Source: Blautia sp.
GTDB taxonomy: Bacteria > Bacillota > Clostridia > Lachnospirales > Lachnospiraceae
DNA: 6,651 bases
Assembly (NCBI GenBank): GCA_017515945.1
Contig: JAFWDX010000108.1
Coordinates: forward strand, 1-6,651
Direction: 5' to 3'
Position 1 is the first letter of the stretch; the number at the start of each line of letters is the position of its first letter. Both the position numbers and the translations under genes were made by a program. The notes beneath the pieces are model-generated. The model was not told the origin of the DNA. It worked only from the letters and a program-made list of their open reading frames with translations, and made no database searches. Positions 1-5,631 of this stretch are shown here, one piece after another.

Positions 1-76
1 CCGAAGGCGTCCCTTGGAAGGTGCACTTTCAATGCGACGAAAGGAGCCTGCGCCTGGCCTCGTAACTGTGAAGGAA
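1..76. other. Left-edge segment with no assignable gene
   Basis: Two plus-strand frames and parts of the minus strand are open here, but all are short and cut by the window edge. One plus frame stops at 63-65 and another at 101-103, inside the palindromic element. No ribosome binding site or recognisable protein motif is present. Bases 62-82 match 4628-4648 at 18 of 21 positions, so at least the right part of this segment is repeat-derived. It may be the outer part of the repeat that continues from 77, or the 3' end of an upstream gene. I cannot decide between these. Confidence 0.4.
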
Positions 77-237
77 CTAGTGGGCCGTCTCAATCATATT
101 TAAACTTAATGCACCATCTTGACTTCATATACTGCGTTGGGCTCAGTTGCCGTAGCCCGCTACGGCGCCTTCACCTGCCTTGCCTATGAAGCCAATCTGG
201 CACTTTAAGTTTAAATCTGATTGAGACGGACCACTAG
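77..237. repeat. MITE-like large palindromic element
   Basis: Arms 77-109 and 205-237 are reverse complements at 31 of 33 positions (mismatches 84/230 and 97/217). Inside them the pairing resumes imperfectly: TTGaCTTCATA (119-129) against TATGAAGcCAA (185-195), and a central hairpin GCCGTAG (149-155) / CTACGGC (160-166) around a four-base loop. The whole 161 bp can fold into one long interrupted hairpin. The outer ends begin and end with CTAG. No transposase is encoded, so if mobile it would be non-autonomous. It lies just upstream of the diguanylate cyclase gene and could sit in its leader RNA. Alternatives are a structured RNA or a large REP/BIME-like unit. Confidence 0.75.
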
Positions 238-255
238 ACTCTGTTTGACTTTCAT

Positions 256-287
256 AAAATGAGTCGAGGAACCTGTCCCCGCGACTC
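256..287 (+). repeat. REP-like hairpin, copy A (AGGAACCTGTCCCC core)
   Basis: GAGTCG (261-266) pairs with CGACTC (282-287) around a loop carrying AGGAACCTGTCCCC. Bases 256-280 match the reverse complement of 4545-4569 at 24 of 25 positions, so this is one member of a dispersed family. Hairpins with the GGGGACAGGTTCC core are, from memory, repeated in many Bacillota and other genomes near Y1 (REP-associated) transposases; no such transposase is in this window. It ends 30 bases before the cyclase ribosome binding site and may be part of the leader transcript. Confidence 0.7.
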
Positions 288-329
288 ACCGGCTGCGGAC
301 AGAGAATGAAGAGGTGCGGAGGGGGAAAG

Positions 330-1463
330 ATGAAAAAGGTCGAAAAGCTATGGCTTTCTTTTGATACTTTGGACGACAAGGTCTTTATGCTGACGGTCAT
401 GGTTTCCATTGTGGTCGGTGTGATCGCCTTGGTCGCCGGAGCTTTGCAGCATCTGCCGTTTGTCTCTATGATCGCAACGTTCGTGATCGTCGTCTTTATG
501 GCCCTGTTGCTGGTGCTGGGGATCCGCTTTCCCCAGAAGAGAGCCCTTTTGCGCCTGCTGCTGTTGATGGGGATCAATTTTGTTCTTTTTCCTGTGACCT
601 TTATTTTCTCCGGCGGGATCCACAGCGGTATGATCCTTTTTTTCCTGATCGGACTGTTCCTGGTTGCCGTGATGCTCAGGGGAAAAGCGGGTGAGATCGT
701 ATTCATTATTTCCCTGCTCATCATGATCCTCAGCATTGAATTCGCGCAGCATTTTCCGGAACTGGTTTCGCAGATGAGTCTCCAAAAGCACTATCAGGAT
801 GTGAAGGTTACACTCATCTTGTCAGGCATTGGGCTATATGCGATAACGGTACTGATCTTCAACGCCTATAACCAGGAGAGGCATAACAACAGGGTGCTGA
901 TGGAAAAGCTTCAGAATCTGTCGATACGGGACACGCTCTCCGGTCTTTATAACCGGGGAGAGCTTTACCGCAGGCTGGAGATCATGTATGGGGGGAATGA
1001 GCAGGAACACAGGAAAAACACGCTGGTCCGTGAGCGTCATTACATCGCCATGCTGGATATCGATGATTTTAAGCTGCTGAACGATACGTATGGCCATGAC
1101 TTCGGAGACCGGGTGCTGGCAGAGGTCTCCCATGTGCTGGATGAGATGGCGCGGCCCGGGGAGGGAGAGATCGCTGCCCGTTATGGCGGAGAGGAATTTG
1201 TCTGTGTTCTGGTGGCCGACAACATGGAGGAGGCTTATGCGCGCCTGGAGGAGAGCAGGAAACGGATCGGGGAACTGACATGGGAGAGAGATCCTGCGTT
1301 GCGGGTACATATCAGCGGAGGAGTCGTCTCGTGTATGTCGGACGATGATCTTACAGGAACGATGCGTGCGGCGGATGAACTGCTTTATAAGGCCAAGAGG
1401 AGCGGAAAGGATCGGATCTGCAGGCAGGTGAAAATGGGGTCCGGCTCTCCGGACAAGCGGTGA
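330..1463 (+). CDS. Membrane-bound diguanylate cyclase (GGDEF protein)
   Basis: The protein (377 residues) is predicted to make c-di-GMP from two GTP. I chose the ATG at 330 because GGAGGGGG (318-325) lies at good spacing before it; an in-frame ATG at 306 has no such site. Residues 1-181 hold about six hydrophobic helices (roughly 17-39, 43-65, 72-94, 99-117, 121-139, 159-180) with no recognised sensor domain. A charged linker leads to the GGDEF domain (about 198-368). This has DTLSGLYNR (201-209), metal-binding D243 in LDIDDF, NDTYGH (251-256) and the catalytic GGEEF (286-290). The usual inhibitory RxxD, five residues before GGEEF, reads GEGE (277-280), so product inhibition through the I-site is probably lost. 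No EAL or receiver domain is attached. The gene faces the permease-kinase and shares its terminator. Catalytic activity is likely; the stimulus is unknown. Confidence 0.93.
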   Translation: MKKVEKLWLSFDTLDDKVFMLTVMVSIVVGVIALVAGALQHLPFVSMIATFVIVVFMALLLVLGIRFPQKRALLRLLLLMGINFVLFPVTFIFSGGIHSGMILFFLIGLFLVAVMLRGKAGEIVFIISLLIMILSIEFAQHFPELVSQMSLQKHYQDVKVTLILSGIGLYAITVLIFNAYNQERHNNRVLMEKLQNLSIRDTLSGLYNRGELYRRLEIMYGGNEQEHRKNTLVRERHYIAMLDIDDFKLLNDTYGHDFGDRVLAEVSHVLDEMARPGEGEIAARYGGEEFVCVLVADNMEEAYARLEESRKRIGELTWERDPALRVHISGGVVSCMSDDDLTGTMRAADELLYKAKRSGKDRICRQVKMGSGSPDKR

Positions 1464-1469
1464 ACAAAG

Positions 1470-1530
1470 AAAAGCGGGGACGGTTCCTCGTTTCATCCAT
1501 TGGGGTGAAACGAGAAAACGCCCCGCTTTT
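1470..1530. terminator. Bidirectional intrinsic terminator
   Basis: The outer stem AAAAGCGGGG (1470-1479) / CCCCGCTTTT (1521-1530) encloses an inner stem CTCGTTTCA (1487-1495) / TGAAACGAG (1506-1514) with a ten-base loop. A T-run (1526-1532) follows on the plus strand and an A-rich stretch (1466-1473) gives the U-run for minus-strand transcripts. It therefore can stop both the cyclase and the permease-kinase transcripts, which end 6 and 3 bases from it. Confidence 0.88.
1476..1495 (+). repeat. REP-like core, copy B, inside the terminator
   Basis: GGGGACGGTTCC (1476-1487) followed by TCGTTTCA is a variant of the core in copies A and C, which read GGGGACAGGTTCC on one strand; here one A is missing and the downstream flank is TCGTTTCA instead of TTGACTCA. 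It forms the left half of the shared terminator hairpin, suggesting that a REP-like unit was the source of the terminator. Confidence 0.55.
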
Positions 1531-1533
1531 TTC

Positions 1534-4389
1534 TCACCTTTTGTCTGGCGGGCCGGACTCGATCAGCACCTCACACAGCGTCTCCGTCATTTGTCTAAAG
1601 TCGATCGGTTTGGCAATATGACCGTTCATTCCGGCCTCCAGCGCGGCACGGACATCCTCCGCGAATGCGTTGGCTGTCATGGCCACAATGGGTATGTCAG
1701 CCAATGCAGGGTTATCGAGTGCGCGGATCGCTTTCGTCGCCTCGTACCCATTCATCACGGGCATCTGTATATCCATCAGCACCGCATCGAAGCGGCCGGC
1801 AGGGGAGGCGGCGACTTTGTCTACGGCTTCGCGGCCGTTTACCGCTGTTTCCAGAGAAAAGCCGAGGGCTGAGAGCATGGCGGCCGCGATTTCGCGGTTG
1901 ACTTCGTTGTCCTCGGCCAGGAGCAGATGTCTGTTGTTGAAAACAGGTACGGGGCTGTCGGCGGCAAGTGGGCTGTCAGGAGAAGCCTCACTGGCGGGGG
2001 CAGGATCGGAATAAGGCAGGGTAAGGCGGACGATAAACTCTGAGCCGGCCTGAGGCTTTGTAATGACCTCGATCGTGCCGCCCATCAGACTGACGAGGCC
2101 TTTCGTGATCGCCATGCCGAGTCCGGTTCCCTGGATATCGCTGACGGTCGAGGTGCGTTCCCGCTCAAAGGCTTCGAATACCTTGTGAGCGAATTCGGGA
2201 CTCATCCCGATGCCGTTGTCTTTCACGTGCAGTTCGTATTGACCGGATCCATCCGTGGAGTCATGGTCGTTTTCACAGAGGAAAACGGAAACAGTACCAC
2301 CCTCAGGCGTGAATTTGCATGCATTGCTCAGCAGGTTCAGCAGAATGCGGTTGAAACGGTTTTTGTCGCAGCGTACATAGCGGTTCTTTATCTGTGAGGT
2401 ATCGACGGTGAAATCGATCTGTTTTTCCTGCATCTGAGCCAGGAACATATCACGCATTTCTGAACAAATCTGTTCGAGATCGACCGTTTCCGGTTTCAGA
2501 TCGATCTTGCCGCTTTCGATGCGGCTCATTTCCAGGATGTCATTGATCAGGGCCAGCAGCTGATGTCCGGATGAATTGATCTTTGAAAGATAATCGGCGA
2601 TGGCCGGTGGTATGTCCTCTTCCTTCATGGCCAGCATGGTGTATCCCATGATGGCATTCATCGGTGTACGTATGTCGTGGGACATATTGAACAGGAATGC
2701 CGTTTTTGCGCGGCTGCTTTCTTCGGCACGCACACGTTCCCGATCCATTTCCTTCTGGCGGTGGAGAATGGTGGAAAACAGGCTGAAAATGAACAGGATC
2801 ATGACCGAGATCAGCCCGACTGCAATAATACTGTTCCGGGCCATCAGGGCGGAGAAGCCCTCCGTATCCAGCCCGGCCGCACGGTTCTGCGTATCCAGTG
2901 AGATCCACAGGATCACGGATAAAAACAGGAGAGTGAGCATCATGATCCACATGACAGTTGACTTGCCGAAACGGTGCTGTGTGTCCTTTCGGAAAATATA
3001 CCAGTAGTAAATGATCCCCGTCAGGCTCCATACGGCCAGCATAAAGTAGGTTTCCACAGTGAGCGCATTCTGAGAGAAGATATTGGGCAGCAGCAGAAAG
3101 ATGAATGCTGCAGCGGAAAGAACGGCGCCGGCCAGTCCGTTTACCAGTCCGGCCCATTTCTTTTCCTGTTTTGAGATTATGTATACACAGATGGAAACGT
3201 GCGCATATACAATTGCAACGGCCAGCGTGGAGACGTCCACGAGCCATCCGATGGAGGTGCGGCCGAAGAACGGGATGGGGAGGGAGAGCAGCAGGATCGC
3301 CAGAATGGTCCGGCTCGGGGAACCGTCTGTTTCATCGGCAAAGGACGCCGGGAGCAGGTGATCCGCAGCCATGGTCCGGATCAGGCTTGCAGCCGACTGC
3401 ATAAAGCCAAGCACACCGGTGGCCAGGGCACAAAAGACAGAAACGGCGGCGAGCGCTGTTCCTGTTCCTCCGAAAACCCGCCGGATATTGAAAAAGACAG
3501 GTACGGCGTCCGTTCCACTATATTTCCCGAGATTGCGGATATAATCCACCCAGCTTTCACATTCCACGGGAAATCCCGATACCGCGATCAGAGAAAGAAA
3601 GGTGTAGACAAGCATGCCGGTGACCACCGAAGCAACGGCGGCAGGTATGGTACGTCTGATGGAAAAGCCCTCTTTTCCTGCTTCGTGGTAAACGGTTTCA
3701 AAACCGACAAACATCCATGGCGCAAGGACAGCCACGCTCAGGATCTGCATGCCTTGTGTACTGCCGGAGGGAGAAAAAGCCGGATCCGGCAGGGTAAAAC
3801 CCTCATGCAGGATAATGCCTGTAAACAGGACTGAAACTGAAACGAACAGGATCACAGCCATCAGGACCCGCAGAATAAAAACAGTTCTCCGGGCAAAGCA
3901 GGTCAGCAGGCCGAAAATGAGTTCCACTATAATCGTGACGATGATCTCCCCGAGGTATACATCATAGCCTGCAACCGTATAATGGAATCCCCACTGCAGG
4001 ATATCGCCGAAAAAATAACGGCCGATCAGGATAAAGGCGGTCGAATTTGCCCAGAGCAGCATCAGATAGGAGATCGCCAGCGCCCATGCCGCCAGAAAGG
4101 CGTAGTCATTTCCAAGCAGTTTTCTGATGTAGCCGTAAGATCCAGGCTCATCCGGAAAGCGCCGGGCGAGGATCGAGTAATTTACCGTCACAATAAGGAT
4201 CACTGCCGTGGCGATCAGGATGCCGACCACTGTTCCGCGGGGACCGGCATCGGGGAGAAAGGTTGTCCCGGGCATGACAAAACATCCCCATCCGATCACG
4301 CAGCCGAAGGCAAGTCCCCAGATGCTGATGAAGGATGGCTGCCTGCGTGGCGATATCTGTGAATTTGCATGTTCAGTTCGATTATTCAT
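1534..4389 (-). CDS. APC-type permease fused to hybrid histidine kinase with receiver
   Basis: This is a 951-residue inner-membrane transporter-sensor. Start 4389 is preferred because GGGAG sits 9 bases upstream; in-frame ATGs at 4404 and 4419 lack such a site. Residues about 20-465 resemble an amino acid/polyamine/organocation permease: 12 helices, with the unwound helix-1 motif GWGCFVMPG (33-41). Two more helices (about 477-497 and 518-540) and a short charged linker lead straight into the kinase, with no PAS, HAMP or visible STAC-like domain. The kinase has the H-box MSHDIRTPMNAI with H571, N-box NLLSNACKFT (685-694), DNGIGM (724-729) and GTGLGM (754-759). After an Ala/Pro/Ser linker comes a receiver (about 820-945) with E826/D827, phosphoacceptor D873, T905 and K927. 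All key residues are present. There is no HPt domain, so the relay must continue in another protein. Substrate is unknown; an amino acid or amine is likely from the family. Confidence 0.92.
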   Translation of the reverse strand: MNNRTEHANSQISPRRQPSFISIWGLAFGCVIGWGCFVMPGTTFLPDAGPRGTVVGILIATAVILIVTVNYSILARRFPDEPGSYGYIRKLLGNDYAFLAAWALAISYLMLLWANSTAFILIGRYFFGDILQWGFHYTVAGYDVYLGEIIVTIIVELIFGLLTCFARRTVFILRVLMAVILFVSVSVLFTGIILHEGFTLPDPAFSPSGSTQGMQILSVAVLAPWMFVGFETVYHEAGKEGFSIRRTIPAAVASVVTGMLVYTFLSLIAVSGFPVECESWVDYIRNLGKYSGTDAVPVFFNIRRVFGGTGTALAAVSVFCALATGVLGFMQSAASLIRTMAADHLLPASFADETDGSPSRTILAILLLSLPIPFFGRTSIGWLVDVSTLAVAIVYAHVSICVYIISKQEKKWAGLVNGLAGAVLSAAAFIFLLLPNIFSQNALTVETYFMLAVWSLTGIIYYWYIFRKDTQHRFGKSTVMWIMMLTLLFLSVILWISLDTQNRAAGLDTEGFSALMARNSIIAVGLISVMILFIFSLFSTILHRQKEMDRERVRAEESSRAKTAFLFNMSHDIRTPMNAIMGYTMLAMKEEDIPPAIADYLSKINSSGHQLLALINDILEMSRIESGKIDLKPETVDLEQICSEMRDMFLAQMQEKQIDFTVDTSQIKNRYVRCDKNRFNRILLNLLSNACKFTPEGGTVSVFLCENDHDSTDGSGQYELHVKDNGIGMSPEFAHKVFEAFERERTSTVSDIQGTGLGMAITKGLVSLMGGTIEVITKPQAGSEFIVRLTLPYSDPAPASEASPDSPLAADSPVPVFNNRHLLLAEDNEVNREIAAAMLSALGFSLETAVNGREAVDKVAASPAGRFDAVLMDIQMPVMNGYEATKAIRALDNPALADIPIVAMTANAFAEDVRAALEAGMNGHIAKPIDFRQMTETLCEVLIESGPPDKR

Positions 4390-4431
4390 GAATAAATCTC
4401 CCATGATATAGAGTTGCACGGATTAAGATTT

Positions 4432-4462
4432 ACTGGTATAAATTATAATATAAACTGGTATA
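4432..4462. promoter_or_regulatory. Candidate operator: paired ACTGGTATA direct repeats
   Basis: ACTGGTATA occurs at 4432-4440 and again at 4454-4462, 22 bp apart, which is about two helical turns. One copy lies between the -35 and -10 of the kinase promoter and the other covers its expected start point, the usual placement for a repressor site. The half-site resembles those of some GntR-family regulators, but the regulator cannot be named from this window. Confidence 0.5.
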
Positions 4463-4470
4463 TATGTCAT
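4442..4470 (-). promoter_or_regulatory. Sigma-A type promoter for the permease-kinase
   Basis: On the minus strand, ATGACA (4470-4465) is followed after exactly 17 bases by a perfect TATAAT (4447-4442). Transcription would start near 4435, giving a leader of about 46 bases before the ATG at 4389. The surrounding sequence is strongly AT-rich, unlike the flanking genes. Confidence 0.72.
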
Positions 4471-4500
4471 TAAATTTTATGAAGGCAGAGCCTGGAATCT

Positions 4501-4625
4501 GCAGCGGAAAGTAAATTTGATCGTTACTGTTCAGCCAGAGTCAGGGGGACAGGTTCCTTGACTCATTTTCAGTCAGGCCGTGAACAGTAACCATTGGATG
4601 GAAAGCAGAAAGAATATTTGATCGT
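4501..4625. repeat. Imperfect direct repeats flanking copy C
   Basis: Bases 4501-4524 and 4605-4625 both begin GCAG, continue with an A-rich stretch and end in ATTTGATCGT (4515-4524 and 4616-4625, identical). They bracket the REP-like unit at 4523-4591. This may be a remnant of a local duplication, or of successive insertion of related units. It is too long and too diverged to be read as a simple target-site duplication. Confidence 0.45.
4523..4591 (-). repeat. REP-like compound hairpin, copy C
   Basis: Outer arms GTTACTGTTCA (4523-4533) and TGAACAGTAAC (4581-4591) are perfect 11-bp reverse complements. Inside, GAGTCA (4538-4543) pairs with TGACTC (4559-4564) around GGGGGACAGGTTCCT; TGACT (4559-4563) can alternatively pair with AGTCA (4571-4575). 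The core is the inverse-orientation partner of copy A. No T-run follows on either strand, so it is not a typical terminator. It lies between the divergent kinase and flavoprotein genes. Confidence 0.7.
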
Positions 4626-4627
4626 AT

Positions 4628-4657
4628 GTAACTATGAAGGAACCTGTGACTGAACAG
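4628..4657 (+). repeat. Partial REP-like copy D
   Basis: AAGGAACCTGT (4637-4647) is the exact reverse complement of 4549-4559 in copy C, and CTGAACAG (4650-4657) is the reverse complement of 4527-4534. Copy D thus looks like a shortened copy lacking most of the hairpin. Bases 4628-4648 also match 62-82 at 18 of 21 positions, linking this region to the element at the left edge. Confidence 0.5.
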
Positions 4658-4694
4658 CTATGATCGCGTAAGTATACATGAAAGGATTGATGAC

Positions 4695-5330
4695 ATGGAA
4701 AAGAAAATCGTTGTTGTAAACGCAGGACCCCGTAAGGGCTGGAACACGGATACGCTGCTTACACAAGCCGGGAAAGGAGCCGAAGCAGCCGGCGCGCAGA
4801 TCACGCGTTTTGATCTGTTTAAGCTTGAGAAATATACCGGCTGTATATCATGCTTCGGATGTAAAAAAGAGAAGTTTAAGGGGCACTGCATCTGCCGGGA
4901 CGGCCTGACCCCTGTGCTGGATGCCATCCGGGAAGCGGACGGATTGATCATCGGCTCGCCGAATTATCTGGGAAATGTGACGGCGTCTTTCCGTGCGCTC
5001 TATGAGCGGCTGATCTTCCAGAACCTGACCTATAATCTGGAAACGCCATGCTGCAATGAGCATCCGATCCCTGTGCTCTTCATCATGACCAGCAATGCGC
5101 CGGATACCATGTATCAGGAGCTGGTTGAGAGCTACCGGCAGACCTTTGACCGTTTTGTCGGTCCGGCGGATGTGCTGATCTCGGGGGACACACTGCAGCT
5201 GAAAGATTACAGTAAGACGGACTGGCCCTGGAGCATGTTCAGCGAAGCGGCAAAGAAGGAGCGGCATGAGACAGTATTTCCTGAAGAAATGAAGAAAGCC
5301 TTCGAGATGGGGATGGCGCTGGCGGAGTGA
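4695..5330 (+). CDS. Flavodoxin-fold NAD(P)H-dependent FMN reductase, possible iron-sulfur flavoprotein
   Basis: The 211-residue cytoplasmic protein matches the FMN_red / flavodoxin-like family, which transfers electrons from NAD(P)H through bound FMN. An IVVVNAGPRKGWNTDTLL loop (5-22) is the FMN-phosphate binding site, and GSPNYLGNVTASFRALYERL (87-106) is the second flavin-contact segment. Between them is a cysteine cluster, C50, C53, C56, C65 and C67. CX2CX2C plus a later Cys recalls the 4Fe-4S site of archaeal/clostridial iron-sulfur flavoproteins, but many family members keep such cysteines without a cluster. AAAGGA (4681-4686), 8 bases before the ATG, supports this start. The length is usual for the family. 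It is first in a run of four plus-strand genes and divergent from the kinase; its natural substrate cannot be told. Confidence 0.88.
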   Translation: MEKKIVVVNAGPRKGWNTDTLLTQAGKGAEAAGAQITRFDLFKLEKYTGCISCFGCKKEKFKGHCICRDGLTPVLDAIREADGLIIGSPNYLGNVTASFRALYERLIFQNLTYNLETPCCNEHPIPVLFIMTSNAPDTMYQELVESYRQTFDRFVGPADVLISGDTLQLKDYSKTDWPWSMFSEAAKKERHETVFPEEMKKAFEMGMALAE

Positions 5331-5361
5331 TGGCTTGCTATGTTTTTATACGGAGGAAAAT

Positions 5362-5631
5362 ATGAAGTATTCTTATGTTGTATTCCCTGATGAGACAGAG
5401 GTAACATATTCGGACCCGGATTCTGACGGGAATGTAAGAGTCAGGATAGAAACGCCGATTGACAGAGGATTTAAGAGCCTGGAATGTATCCTGCCTTCAT
5501 ATACAATTGTTGAAAACACAGGATATACAGATGCGGAAACACAGAGTTTAATGGATTTTCTGTGTGATAATGCGCATTTGATTCTTGAATATGCTGCTGT
5601 CGGAGGATTTGAGAATGCCGCAGCTATATAA
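5362..5631 (+). CDS. Small acidic protein of unknown function paired with DUF4160-like gene
   Basis: The 89-residue product begins MKYSYVVFPDE and has no signal peptide or membrane helix. It has a beta-rich start, a central GFKSLECILPSY segment (about 34-45) and a helical end (DAETQSLMDFLCDNAHLILEYA). GGAGG at 5352-5356, five bases before the ATG at 5362, fixes the start over an in-frame ATG at 5335. It starts 31 bases after the flavoprotein stop and overlaps the DUF4160-like gene by 17 bases, so the two are probably translationally coupled. Base composition appears more AT-rich than the flavoprotein gene, hinting at separate ancestry. I do not recognise a named family; an antitoxin-like partner role is only a guess. 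Confidence 0.8.
   Translation: MKYSYVVFPDETEVTYSDPDSDGNVRVRIETPIDRGFKSLECILPSYTIVENTGYTDAETQSLMDFLCDNAHLILEYAAVGGFENAAAI

Larger units (their letters stand above)
1439..1558. repeat. 120-bp imperfect palindrome across both gene ends
   Basis: Bases 1439-1463 match the reverse complement of 1534-1558 at 20 of 25 positions. Symmetry continues inward past the two stop codons (with a three-base length difference) into the terminator stem at 1470-1479 / 1521-1530. Each outer arm is also a small hairpin: GTCCGG (1439-1444) / CCGGAC (1449-1454), and GTCTGG (1543-1548) / CCGGAC (1553-1558). As a result both proteins end in S-G-(S/P)-P-D-K-R in the same reading frame. Confidence 0.8.

Noticed and set aside
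77..290. c-di-GMP riboswitch upstream of the cyclase
   Set aside because: The leader is highly structured and upstream of a GGDEF gene, but I do not find the conserved GEMM-type core; the structure is a simple foldback.
143..736. Long minus-strand open frame of 197 codons
   Set aside because: It overlaps the cyclase membrane domain antisense and runs into the palindromic element; its product is low-complexity and basic, with no ribosome binding site.
834..1496. Minus-strand open frame opposite the GGDEF domain
   Set aside because: Antisense shadow of a clear GGDEF domain, starting inside the terminator hairpin.
2540..3247. Open frame within the kinase gene on the same strand
   Set aside because: Out-of-frame shadow of the permease-kinase; residue pattern is His/Arg/Gly-rich with no domain.
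3199..3834. Plus-strand frame of 211 codons opposite the permease
   Set aside because: Antisense to continuous transmembrane coding sequence; highly charged, no motif, no ribosome binding site.
4523..4591. Intrinsic terminator between the divergent genes
   Set aside because: The hairpins lack a following T-run on either strand, and no gene ends here.
4673..4678. TATACA as a -10 box for the flavoprotein gene
   Set aside because: It is only 16 bases before the start codon, so the transcript would begin at or inside the ribosome binding site; no matching -35 is visible.
4848..5267. Minus-strand frame opposite the flavoprotein
   Set aside because: Antisense shadow of a clearly conserved flavodoxin-fold gene.
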